In this document: piece by piece, positions 44,982 to 57,200 of the stretch
How positions within the stretch are numbered: position 1 is the first letter of the stretch
Layout: each line of letters begins with the position of its first letter
Assembly (NCBI GenBank): GCA_023159155.1
Contig: JAJNNX010000046.1
Span: forward strand, 372,001-436,000
Direction: 5' to 3'
Origin: Ustulina deusta
Lineage: Eukaryota > Ascomycota > Sordariomycetes > Xylariales > Xylariaceae
DNA length: 64,000 bases
Made by a program: the position numbers and the translations under genes
The notes under the pieces: generated by a model
The model's database searches: none
Seen by the model: the letters and a program-made list of their open reading frames with translations, nothing else
What the model was told of the DNA's origin: nothing

Positions 44982-46129
44982 ATGAAGTATTCTTGGCTCC
45001 TTGCGTTGGCTAGTAGCCAACCCGCAGCTTGCGGAACGGTTCTTTGGGATGGCCGCTTCAACGATTTATCATCGTCCACCGACCTCAATGAATGGTCCTG
45101 GTCAAATCAGGTTGGTCCATACCAATACTACATCCACGGTGACGGCGAGGTTACCGACTACGTGAACCTCTCATCCGACTATAAGAACCCCGCCGACACA
45201 GGCTCAAACCAAGGCGTCAAGATTACTCTCGACTCGACGGCGTACTGGAATGGCCAGACGATGCGACGCACCGAACTGATTCCGCAGACCACGGCGGCCA
45301 TCAACTCGGGCAAGGTGTGGTATCATTTCAGCATCATGCGCAGTGACACAAACGCGCCCGCCACGACCCGTGAGCATCAGGTCAACTTCTTCGAGAGTCA
45401 CTTCACCGAGATGAAGGTCGGTTGGCTGAGCGGTGCCAGTGGCACATCTGACCCCAACATCCGGTGGATGGCGAATAGCCAGACGCAATGGGAAACCGAG
45501 TTCGCTGCTGGCGTGTGGCACAACGTGGCCTATGAGATCGACTTCAGCGCTAACACTGTTGCCTTCTGGCACTCGACGGGATCCGACGATTTGGCGCTGA
45601 CTGTGGATGCTGTTTCTGTATCTGCGTCCAGCAACGGCGCTGATTGGCACCTGGGCGTCTTGGAATTGCCCCGCGACGGGTACCCCGACGAGAACGAGGA
45701 TCTCTACTTCTCTGGCGTTTACGTCGAAAGCGGCAGCTTGACGACCTCCGTGGCTGGGGCCGGCGGTGAGCGGACGTGACTCATCCTACGCCCGGAACGA
45801 AATGCTGACGTGTTTCTAGGTTCATCGGGTGGGGGCACCTCGAGTAGTACTACCAAAGCTAGCACCACAAGTACAACGACTCTGTCAACTTCTACTACAA
45901 AGGGAACGACGACGAGTACGACATCGGCACCTGCATCAACGACAACCTCAAGCTGTGCCTCTCCACAATACGCGTGAGTGATTTTGGATCTCCTCTTTTC
46001 CTTCGCTGCAAGCAGCTGACCTAAGTTCCTCATAGCCAATGCGGCGGTATCAACTGGACAGGATGCACGACGTGTGCTACTGGAACCACCTGCAACGCCC
46101 TAAACGACTACTATTATCAGTGCCTATGA
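44982..46129 (+). CDS. Secreted polysaccharide lyase (PL20, glucuronan lyase type) with CBM1
   Basis: Secreted lyase that would cleave glucuronan-like beta-1,4-polyglucuronate, 343 aa. Exons: 44982-45765, 45820-45973, 46036-46129 (1032 nt). Residues 1-17 are a signal peptide ([18 protein letters not shown]). The jelly-roll catalytic domain runs to about residue 255 and shows [50 protein letters not shown] and [15 protein letters not shown], all typical of PL20. A Ser/Thr-rich linker of about 45 residues follows. The end is a family 1 carbohydrate-binding module ([13 protein letters not shown] ... YYYQCL) formed across the last splice, which would anchor the enzyme on cellulose or chitin. Substrate is inferred from family resemblance; alginate or other uronans cannot be excluded. 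Confidence 0.88.
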
Positions 46130-49100
46130 CGAGGTTCCAGCACTGTTGGCTGACTTCGTGTGTATCCCTCCCTCTTCATTCTGCTGTACATAGTAAATAC
46201 ATATCAACCAATTTGGGTAATCCTGCGATTAGCGTGGCCCCTTGTACAACAGTACGGTCCCTATGAGAAAAAGAGGAAAACCTGAGATATGTTGTACCCT
46301 ATGAGCTGAGACTTAAGCTGTCTATTCTGGTGAGTAGTACATGTGCGAGGTAGAGGAGTGTGTTGACTTGTTCCTGGCCTTATTGCTAAATTCAGCCACC
46401 GTGGTATATGAGAAGGGGAATACGGAGAATGGCTCTTGCCGTCACTTCTTCACCACATGTACAAGAGTGAAACATCTCTCCGACCGGTTGCCTTGTCGTT
46501 GACGTTTTCAAACTTACGTACAAGGCCCATGCTGTCATAATATTTATACTAGTTCCACCGTGAACCTCCCCCCGGCGTGATTGAAAATCTCAGCTGACAT
46601 AGAACCACTTTAGTTAGCCACCTGTGCGCAGTCCATACTATCAAGTTCATAATCAGCGATATATATTCTCAGATACTCTAGTGAAACTAAAGGGCGACAT
46701 GATGGTACACTCTTGAATGAGAGTAGTGAGCTTTCTGGCCCTTTTATTCCAGTTGTGTTGGCCTCGGGTCCTAGTAACGGAGCTTACGGTTTATCAATCG
46801 ACAGAGGCTGGTACGAGAGTATGTGCTGAGTCGTGCATTGCAACTTGCGTACAATAATATCATATCATCTATCCAAGGCCCGGAGAGGCTATCAATGAAG
46901 ATGTTGTAAGTTATCTACACGATGATCCCCGCTACACGTCAGTTATATAAACGTCAAGGCGGCGAATAGTTAATTCTCTGGCATTTGAAGAACATGAAAT
47001 AACATCATATAGGCCTCATTAGTTAGGTGGCCGGGCATCGCTGACTCTAGTGATCACACATCAAGGCCCAGCTACATGGGTCTAGGCCTTCTATACACTA
47101 GTCTATAGCGTGCGTATATGGGGATGGGGCCCTGTACAGAGTATACAAGCCCATAAGGAAAAAGCAAGACGCTGCTGGATATTCCTCCGTACCATACTGC
47201 ATCCTCCTCCCCCCCCCCCCCCCCCCCCTTTTTTTTTTTTTTTCTAAAAAAAGGATTAGGACTTGGATAGCGTAGTCAGGCACAGGCTGAGATCCCCATA
47301 TACAAGTTTTATGTGTTACTGCTGGCGTCTTGGAAGCTGAACATGCTGCATCACGTATGCAGCCGCTCTGCGATCTGAGACACCGATCTACTAATCTCAG
47401 AACGCTGCAAGCATCAAGATGGCCTTCATCAGAGCCTACACAGCATGTCGGTGGGTACCTTCCATGATATCTTATGGTTCCTTTGTTACTCTAATACTAT
47501 GACTATAACTGTCTTAAAATCCAAGGCAACTGTGCATGTTGAGTTGGTTACCGCTCGGAGTTGCATCGTAAAGTTTAAGGTGACAGCTTTCATTCTGCTG
47601 GACTCTGCCTTCGGTAGGTTGCTACATGAATAGTGAAGTGGTGCAAGTGGATTACAGGGGGTTGACACATGCATGAGCTACTTGGTGGCTGTACCTCTCG
47701 TATAGGGGTAAAAACACCATGGACATTGATTTTTATGAGGAATTCGGGACACACACACAACATAGCTGGACACTGCGAAGAATTTAATACTTCTGAATTT
47801 ATACACTTCCGGTTATGTGGAAGTTTGATCTTTCTTCATGATCAAGGTGAGACGAGCTCAAAACCGTTCATCCGGGATTTCGTGTGTCGTTTCACAAACC
47901 AGCACTCAACTGGGGCCTAATGGATATATCCAACTGGCAAACCGACAAAACAAATCTACCACGTCGATGAGCCTGCTTGCCAAGGCACGTGGACTCTGTC
48001 GTAGACACGGTTCCCATGACGAGGCATCAAGATTCCGATGAATGAGCTCACCACCTAGTCAACTTGGCCCCTAATGAGCGCAATGTTGGTGCTAACAGTC
48101 ACAGCACGCATGCACCCGTGGCTATGGGAGGTATTGTATTAGGGGGTGGACTAGAGTTCCACAGCATTCCCTGTTGTCTACTGCCTGAAGAGCGTCGTTA
48201 TCGATATGTCACTATCTACCTTGCAGATTGCTTGGTTGGTGCTGGTTACTCCGCAATGCTCCTGTTGACGCCCGAGATGTAATATTGCCGGCATGTGCTA
48301 GATCCGAGTTTAGCGCGGAGCTTCATCACATCACGCTTGCATGTTCAAACTATTACTCGCTGATTAGAACCATCTCCTGCGGTTGGGCAGGCAGTGGTGG
48401 CTCGGTGAGTACTCCTCAAAATGCCGATAATGACCTACCTACTCGCCGAAGGATTGGAAATGAAAACACCAATACCCAGTAAAAGCATATGGGGCGTTGT
48501 ACATTTCTGGTGCCCTCTCATATTCCTGACATTGCTGCCTACGTGATGTCGCCCGGTTAAAGAATGTTAATAGCGGGCTAATCCCATAAAAGCCATACGG
48601 GACACACAGACCGGAACGCCGCGGGCAGGCTCCGAGGATCATGTTATGATTTATATTGGAAATTTTGATAGGGAGTCACGAGTGTTGTTACTAAACAGTG
48701 AGTACTCCGACGAAGCCCTGTGCTTAAGAACGAAGATAATTAGTACTTATACTGTGCAGCTAGATAGCAGACACTATAAGCGCCAATCTCAGTATCTATT
48801 GTGGCTGCCCCTTAGACCACCAATCAATGCATCGTATCCAATGCCTGCCGAACCTATCAATGTTTTCAGGGCGGAGAACTTGGTGGCACGAACATCTAAT
48901 GATTTTGCTACAGCACGATAGTTCCATGCAGAGAGCGTGTAGCTCGTGCATCAGATCTTCTATCCAGGCTAGGTTGGTGGCTATGGGACACTGTGCTGAG
49001 ATCTTGTACACTATTGAGGTCTATCTCACGGGAGCAACGGACCGTCCTCGACATCAGTTGAAGAGCGAATAGGGAAGGATATTGAATCGGCTTTTCCAGC

Positions 49101-49235
49101 CACGTATTGTGACTTGCTCGTTACAGGATGACAGCGAGTGGGAATGTTCCAATCTGGCCTGCTGCCGCTGGCGATGTTTTGGTAAGATTACCTAGTGAAC
49201 TATACCTCTCAAATCTGTTATCGGCCAAGACTAGT
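46130..49235. other. 3.1-kb gene-poor region
   Basis: Between the lyase and lectin-like genes. It contains the C/T homopolymer at 47209-47243 and many short ORFs without motifs. Nothing else is supported. Confidence 0.5.
47209..47243. repeat. Homopolymer block C20 followed by T15
   Basis: Twenty C then fifteen T, followed shortly by a run of seven A. Length is likely to vary and may be uncertain in the assembly. Confidence 0.95.
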
Positions 49236-50499
49236 CTAAAGCTCAGTGCCGAGTAAAACCTGTTGGGCTTTGGGTAAGAAACTACCCCCTTTCTCTTCCG
49301 GATACGGGTTTGACACATTCCCAAGTGGCCATGTCTCTTGAGCACTCGGCTGCCACTCATATCCGTTCCATATTTGCATTCGCAAAATACTGTTGGTGTC
49401 AACTCCGAAGAGGTAGAGAAAGTCTGCAACAAATTAGAAATGATCAGCAGTATGTTTTCAGGTATTCCACTCACTCCGTCCTTCCGCCTTTGTGACCAAG
49501 CGCGGCTCCGAATCATAAGGACCAGAGAGATCATACCAGCCCTCTACAGAAGGATTCCAATTATCTCCATCGAAGTTCTTGATGTAGTACTTGTTGTCAT
49601 CGGCATTCCTGCCCACAATGTCGATTTTCCCCTGGTCCCAGTGAACAACCTGGGGAGTCTGGGTGAACTTGCCGCCCAACTTCTCCCAGCCGTTCCACTT
49701 GAAGCCATCCCAAAATTTGTGATTCAGCCCGGCACCCTCGTCAAGAGCCCATAGATCGAGTCTTCCTGAACCCCAAGATGAGGCTATAGGTTTACCGATG
49801 AATGGTCCCCCTTCCAAATCTTCCCAGTCGCTCCATTCCCCACCCTCCCAGTACTTGTGCAATAGTGAGCCGGTTGCTGCCGAGATACCAACGATGTCAA
49901 GACGGTTCTCCCCCCACGACCCAATGCTGGGCAAACTGGAGAAATTGCCGCCTAGATCTTCCCATCCTTTGCCAGCGGGGAAGTAGTCGGTGCCAGTCCA
50001 CGCCTTATGCAAGAAGGAACCGTTCAAGGCGTTGCCTACGATGTCGAGGCGATTTCCCCCCCAAGAAAGCGTATCGACTAAGTCGATATCGCCATCGCCG
50101 CCGAGGTCATTGGCATCTTCCCATGAAGGACCCCATGCCCCACCGTCGATCCACTTGTGCAACACGGCTCGATCAGACCGGTTGACCCATACAAGGTTGA
50201 GACGGCCGTAGCCCCAAGAGGACACTGATGGGCAATTGGTCGATTCGGATGGGACGCGCTCGAATTGCCCGGGCTGCCAATCATACCCAGTGTAGAACTT
50301 GTGCCATATGGATTTGTCGGGAGCCCAACCGAAGAGGTCAAGACGGGGATCACCCCAAGAGACGGCCGATATACATGGCGTGCCTGCCGAGGCTAATGTG
50401 GTCTGGGTTTGTGTTAGGGTAGACCGACGCTTAATATTCCCACCGAGAGATACTTACGCTGACAGACACAAGGAGAGAAATGCGTAAAAGTCTACCCAT
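49236..50499 (-). CDS. Secreted seven-bladed beta-propeller, PLL-like lectin
   Basis: Probable secreted sugar-binding protein, 385 aa. Exons: 50499-50458, 50402-49475 and 49423-49236 (1158 nt). A signal peptide (MGRLLRISLLVSVSTTLASA) spans the first splice. Seven repeats of about 45-50 residues share the pattern SWG-x2-RLD(L/I)-x9-HK-x2-W-G-x-W-x-LGG, for example SWGENRLDIVG and SWGSGRLDLW. This is the propeller repeat of the PLL/PHL lectins (DUF346-like). The seventh blade (NFLYLFGVDTNSILRMQIWN G) appears only after removing intron 49424-49474, which strongly supports this model; reading through would stop after six blades. Family members bind fucose or O-methylated sugars; here the ligand is unknown. 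Roles in defence against nematodes or bacteria, or in host binding, are possible. Confidence 0.85.
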
Positions 50500-53105
50500 A
50501 TTGAATCACAATACTCAACGAATGTGACGCTCGCGTGATCAACTCACCAAAGGGGTGGAAGAGAGTGCTCGGCTTCGGGGGTCATACATATAGTAGTAAT
50601 TCTCCTGTGCTCACAAGTTCCTGGTCGCCTGTTAGGGCCAAAGCCGTGTCGTCGATGAGGCAAGGAGATATCAGGCCGGAACTAGGTCTGATTCATGGCT
50701 GGCAGGGATGATGATCAACGATCTGCATAGGTAGCGCATCGCCACCATCGGCATTATTGCTTTGCACTAATACTACAATAGGAAGATCGTGCCCCCTCAT
50801 TTTCTAGTCTTGAATGAGACCAGCGCACAGCATATCTCGATGGCTCACTGCAGCATCATTACTCAAAAGGAAAAGCAACTATTATGGGTCGTATTCACAC
50901 TACCTACCTAGTATACATATTCTAGTTGGCTGGGCAGGGCAGGGCAGAGCTGGGCTAGAAGCTGGTCCGCCTGAACGGAAGCGGGATCGGGTCGCGATCT
51001 ATCCGCGCTATACTAGGTTGGCTAGTGTGCCGACAATGCAAAGTTAGTCTTACACTCCACACACGCCTAGTTGCATTAGCTCGATGGTGCTTAACTTAAG
51101 AGGGTGTATGAGTTCCATTTCCTGACCCCCACAGCGCCGCTGTGGCTGGCTGAGGAGGATACATCTGCCGTGTAAATAAAGGATATAATAATAATACGGT
51201 GTGCATACTATACCTTATCCCAGCGGAAGACGGCTGCCGAGGCGCTCATCTCGTAAGCTATTTTGTTCCCACGCCAGGAAATGGAAGCCAAATGTGTGGC
51301 TGCATAAGGGAAGGCGTCGGCTTCGACAGTGTATACCTATTGCGTATGCGCTGTTTTAGGAGCATTCAGTAGACATGTTCCATTAAAACGACGTAGCTAG
51401 CAGGTTTTCGGTCCGCTCGACTGAATGCTTGGACGGACCTACTAGCACATCGAATCCATCTGAAGAACATGGGTTGGATGTCGTTCGATGTGATTTGGCC
51501 GTCAAGACACTAACTGAGAGATGGAGAGAATCCAAACTACCCAACCTGCCAACGAAAACTATTCAGGTCGACCAAGAGTAGTATAATGTAGGTTGAGAGA
51601 GTTTCCTACCATATACTTAGTGAACAAGCGTAGTATCTTGACAGTAATACCAGTCCATGAGTAAACAGGGTGGATGCTCGGTAATGATGCCGTTTGCTAC
51701 TATTCTCTTTTTGTTAAGTAACTTTAGATATAGAGCAAGGTCTTCCCACTGGTTTGCTTTGTTGCTTCGGGGAAGGAGACAGATCACCGAGATGAGTGTT
51801 CGCGTAACTTGGTGAATATGTGCAACCATGGGGCGGGACCTAACTCGAAGCCTCTTAGGGCCCGGTATGTGCTGGATAGCCTCTTGGGTGAAGTGGACTT
51901 GATCCGAAGTGCATTCCTGTATCCGTCAATTGTTCGATAACCAAACTGCTAATGTTAGACAGTCTTTGTTCGGAATATTCATCGATCCTTTCCTCAACTC
52001 AAATTAACCAACAGTTGAGAGCTGGATATTAACACGGCGGAGGATCGGATGCTATGTAGTTTTCTCATTTTCCAAGTTGGAAGTCTTCCGGCACGTTGTC
52101 CAGAGCAACTTTCACTTATCGCAGCTCCTTTCCCCGATCTTGGATCCTACAAATGTGATACGAATGGTAGCCTGCTTTCTACGCCTTGCCAGAATGCAGA
52201 TCTACCACCAACATCTAATGCCCTAACTCCCTCCCTTTCAGAATCGACCGAACTAATATGTGTCCCCGACAGCCACCCGCTGTCTCTCCAGTGCCATATG
52301 TCTTCATCTCCATTTTTCAAAACTGCGTCTTCCAGGAGATCGAGAGCACACTCACCTTCCCCACCTTAATCGTTGTAGTCTTCGCAAGTGGGGAAAGGTT
52401 CATCCTCTCTTAGCTTTGTGGCAGACAAATTGGTGAGAATATACGAGACAATCAAGTTGCCATTAGAATCCCCGTACCTGGTCAAGTACTTCTGTAATCA
52501 GAATCCGCCATCCCTTGATGAGTAAGCGATATCACCTTCAGTATCAATGGGGGCGAGCCTTGTTGATCAACTTTCGCAGAAATAATTGAGGAGGAAGTTG
52601 ATGTAAACCTTTAGCTATTAACAAGGGATAACTGACAGGGGATTAAGAACTCGAATCTCGAGGTGTCGTGTGACATCTTTCAGGAGCATCGATGACCTCG
52701 CACGATACGAAAATACACCATTCTTGAAATAAATAGATGTAATTATCAGAAGATTGATACGGCCAGCTCATACTCTGGATGTCTCCAAGTTTTCCTCGAC
52801 TCAATAGTGTACCTGGCCTTGACGCAGAAGTCGAACCCGATGAATCGACTTCATGGAGAATTTCAACAATGGGTACTAGACAAGAGATATTTTCAAGATT
52901 TGGCTTCTTTATTCTAGGCAGTTCATGTGCCAAGTATTGTTATGAGAGTTTAACGCAAGAAAATAAAAGCATTATATGGACGTTACGAGCTTTTCGTCTA
53001 TGGCATAAGCACTAAATGCAACGTATTATTATGAATCCCCTGTAGCGCATTACCCGACCATGTTGACATTAGCATAAAACCGCTCTCTGCTACCGGTCAG
53101 CCTTC
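50500..53105. other. 2.6-kb gene-poor region
   Basis: Between the lectin-like gene start and the Fig1-type gene 3' end. ORFs at 52049-52369 (plus) and 52643-52933 (minus) show no recognisable motif. No feature is supported. Confidence 0.5.
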
Positions 53106-54245
53106 TCATACCATTGCCGGTTGTGGTGGCGGCGGCATAGCCATGGGCTGGCCGGGTGGCTGTGGTATACCCATAGGCGGAGCTGGTGCTGGTATCATAC
53201 CCATGGGTGGAGCTGGTGCTGGTATCATACCCATGGGCGGAGCTGGTGCTGGTAGCATAGCCATGGGCGGAGCTGGTGCTGGTATCATACCCATGGGAAG
53301 GGCTGGTGCCGGTGCCGGTGCTTGTACTAGCGGCATAGCTGTGGGGAGGGCTGGTAAAGGTGCAGGTGCCGGTGCCGGTGCCGGTGACATCACAAAGGGC
53401 AGTGTTGGTGCTGGTAATCCGGTGAAAACTGGCATGGGTGGCGGCGGTGGAGGTCTCGGGAACATGCCTGACACTGACCATTGGATCAGAACCAACAAGC
53501 CCACTATTGTCCATTGAAGCCCTTGAATAGGACCGCCTGGGAGAATCTCGAGCTGCGGTGTCGGCCCGGACAATACGGTTGTTGTAAAGTTCAAAGCGTT
53601 AGCCGCCTGGGTGGTGGAATATGCTGCTGCCAGAGCAAGACCAAAGGCGTATAACATGGTAACGGATAACATAGACCTCATGAAAGACATATTCGACGGA
53701 GGAGCGGGTACCAATTGCTTCATGGAACGCTTAATAAAAAGCATTGCGATGATACTTAAGAAGAACAACCCCGCCGAAGCCGCGAGCAAGGGAGAAAAGA
53801 TCTTTGTTTGGAAAATATATGCCGCTTCGAGCAGCGGCTCCATGTCATTGTCGTAGTCACCATCCAAGTTAACGGTGCTACTAAGAAACGCATCCTTCAA
53901 CTGGCTGTCTCCGAGCGAAGAGCTGGGCAAACATTTCAAGTCGCTCCGGAGGGGTTGCGACGCGCATATTCCTATCTAATATCAGCTTCAATCTACAGAA
54001 TTGGGGCGGAATTATCATGTAAGAACATACCAAAGTAGCCAATCCTGACCTGCATGGGCTGTGATTGATTGGTTTGAAGCTGAACAAGAAACAGATTCGG
54101 GATACCTGGTGATGTCGAAAGACATCCCACCAGACTAAGGACTAAGGTAATGGGTTAGTTATCCTAATACATATAAATTGAAGTGGAATATCATACCGTA
54201 AAAGGTTGTAACTATCGCTGATAAGATCCATGATAAAAATCTCAT
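53106..54245 (-). CDS. FIG1: Fig1-family Ca2+ regulator/membrane-fusion protein with Pro-rich repeat tail
   Basis: Plasma-membrane protein related to Fig1, which works in low-affinity Ca2+ influx and cell fusion during mating. 341 aa from exons 54245-54197, 54141-54031 and 53971-53106 (1026 nt). Helix 1 is at the N-terminus (MRFLSWILSAIVTTFYVLSL). The extracellular loop carries the signature QVRIGYFGICAS, formed across the second splice, and NLDGDYDNDMEPLLEA. Helices 2-4 are FSPLLAASAGLFFLSIIAML, SMLSVTMLYAFGLALAAAYS and GLQWTIVGLLVLIQWSVSG, giving the four-helix claudin-like layout. The last 100 residues are Pro/Ala/Met-rich tandem repeats (PAPAPPMGMI units), predicted cytoplasmic. Such a tail is not part of the core family. 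An older split reading beginning at the internal MKCLPSS would miss the Fig1 signature. Confidence 0.85.
53143..53340 (-). repeat. 30-bp coding tandem array (PAPAPPMGMI units)
   Basis: Five to six units of 30 bp encoding PAPAPPMGMI, PAPAPPMAML and similar in the C-terminal tail of the Fig1-type protein. The mirror frame reads as Gly/Ala-rich and is an artefact of the repeat. Confidence 0.9.
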
Positions 54246-57200
54246 GTCAACGCGATCTTGGCTAAGTCAGTCGAATGGTTTTCGTCTGCATGGAGTGACG
54301 TACCGAATGTTTTGGGCTTAGTTGCGAACATCGTGCCAGTGATAAGATCTCTCCAGAAAAAGAGAATGAAGTCAAGCAGGAAGTCCTCAGCGGAAACGAT
54401 GAAATTAAGAAAAAAATAATAGGAATGTGCAGTGGTATGAATCAAGAAGAAGAAATCCCAGATAGAGAACGGGAGAGCAGCCTTATATCTTCATAGACAT
54501 ATCATACACCGTCTTCCACTCGGGCCCATCTTGACGATGGCATATGCTATCCCCGCGTTTACTAGCCATGTGTATGGGATCTCGAGAGAAAATAAGCGCG
54601 CGTTTTGTTTGTTTAAAGAACGATCCCCTAACTCAACCCACTCATGTGACACGAGGCCAGCCATGACTCTAAGATGCGATTGGGGAGTAGAAAATACCGA
54701 GTAAATGGATATAGCCGGTGTCGGCCAGTAAGCGCTCGGGATGAGAGCAAGCAGGAAACATTCCAGCACTGGCCGATGCCTAATCATGTTTCCTTATTTC
54801 TTTCTTTCTTAAAAAAAAAAAAAGGTTGGTAAAAGCGTTGGGGATAGTGGGTACGACCATGGCTACACACTTTGCCTCAATATGTTTTGAGTGATGCGAT
54901 GTTAATGTATATTGTACCACCATGCCCGCAGGGAAGGGGGCTTGCGGTGTCTATGTATAACGCTGCCTCAAGTCTCCCAACAAACACTGGCAGTGGTTGA
55001 AGCCACCATTTATACCTATTCAATTGGTTATACTCCATCCAACTATTGCCGGGTGTCTAGGTGCACTTGTTGAATATGTTGAGAACAGCTCCTTCTTCAC
55101 ATCGCTTCTCTATTGGAACCTCAAGCTTCATGGCTAGTGATATATTCGCTAAATATGTTTTGGTAACAATTGCACGAAGGTCAGGTCCTGGAAATTTTCC
55201 AAATTCGGGGCACCTGTCTTGCGGCGATATGAAATGGCTAGCAGAATATGTTGGTAGGGACAAAAGACCCAGGAGGTTAAGATCACGATTAGAGAATTTT
55301 CCATTCCGCCGTCTCATGTCTCGAGAACGAGATGCGGATTCGGGGTTCAGAATAAGTACATATTTGCATCAGATAGGGGAGAGGAGACGGCGAAGAATAG
55401 GACAATAACAAGAAAAGGTCCGCCAACGGAGAAGAAAGACGAGATGTGTTTCCTTTCTTAACGCGACAATGGGAATAAAATGTAAATATATGAAACCGTA
55501 CAAGGACTTTAAGGTAGGTATGCTCTTTAACTTGTACCATTTTATTTTTGTCCTGCCTTGACTCTGCATCACATTAAATCCTACGTATCTCCATGCCGCC
55601 GAAACTATGTTTTAATTTCCTGATGTACTCTTACAAAAAGTTACTTGAGACTGTCCTATGAACCCTCGGTGTGAAGATATATAATTCGAAATGCCAACAG
55701 TATGATGAAAACAAGACTACAGCTCTGGCGCCATTTGACACTAAGTAGTATTTCAATGCAGTACACCAAGAAATGCCAACAAGATTAATATACCAAGTGT
55801 AGGCTATCGCCCAGACAATGTTCTCATAGTTGTTTCTGATGACAGAAGGTTCCGGTTTTTTGTGCTTAATTTTAAGCATCGCTTTTCAACAGTAGTCTGG
55901 ATGCGTAGATGATATTGTCAATGCGGGAAGTCTGGTCTGAGCCCCCAGTTGGCCTAGATAGATTACTTTAGTGATGGGCGAAAACCCAAGAGAGAAATAA
56001 GGAATTGGCTAAAAGCTGCCGGGATAACACGATCATGCAAATATACGACTAGTGTAAAGACTCATTTTTATAGAAAGCACGTATTGTATGCAATTTTCCT
56101 AGTCAATTTTGAATGTACTTTCTCTTTACTAGATGCTTCTATATAGGTCTCTGGTGCTCAACTATCTTTGCTTTAAATCGCTACACGGTAGAGAGCTCTG
56201 GTTCTTTTAGGTGTGTATGTTGATTGCGAAAATAATTCCCAGCTGCGATGTCGTGGATGCGCCTCCTGCGTTTTACTTTATACATAACATGACCGTGTCA
56301 AGATGATTGCCACGGCCTAATTAGTTCGTAACTGGACGCGGGGCAAACACCCTTGTTGGGACTATTTTACCCGAGATTAGAATAAAACGTTTAAACGCGG
56401 TGCAAGGTTTACCCCTACTCTTCAAATTGCAGAAAAGCTTGTGTTAACTACCCAACAAATGTGAACACCTTGAAACTTGAGCTGGCGAAATAACGTACCG
56501 CATACCTCACAGGACCTCCAAACCGCCTAATTCGATCAACTGACTAATAGTCTCACTCTGTTCCAAAACGGGGGTAAAATGGGGGCAAAATGGAGCTGGC
56601 TTACGAAAACACAGTATCGGGGGACACATGTGTGTACAAATAATTATTATTAGAAGCAACACCCCACTCCTGGTATTTGTCGGGTAGTCGAAAGCGGGAG
56701 TACTCGTTTGGTTTCACGAAAGGATTGAAATTCCAGCAGTGTGGTCAGCGATACGCCGGTAGCCACAAAAGCGAAACCCTTTTGACTTCGCAAACATGCT
56801 CTTTACTGGTAACAGTCGGGGCATCTGGATGGGTACATCGGAGCGAAGCTAGATCGCTGAGGAACAAGGTGATTGAAGAGACCATTCGTTGTCCCTGGCC
56901 CGCAGAGTCATTGATGCTTCGCTCGCAGAGATAAACAGTCAACTCATTGATACACACCTGGCACGCTGGTAGGTGCCTGAACTGGCGGTCTCCAGGTTGA
57001 AGCGAGGGCTTGACACGGTCTGTGAAAAAGGAGGAATCAACAAGTTAGGTAATAAGCTCACAGTGAATAATTAGATAACGACAGCCTCGTAGGAGTGTGT
57101 GGTAGAGGGGTCAATACGATAGCCAATTGATTTCTAATATCCTAAATCTAACAATGAGGCTACGTAGCGAATCGTTTATATAAACCAATGGTCGATAAGG

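Noticed and set aside
53143..53517. Plus-strand Gly/Ala-rich ORF
   Set aside because: Mirror of the PAPAPPMGMI repeats of the Fig1-type gene.
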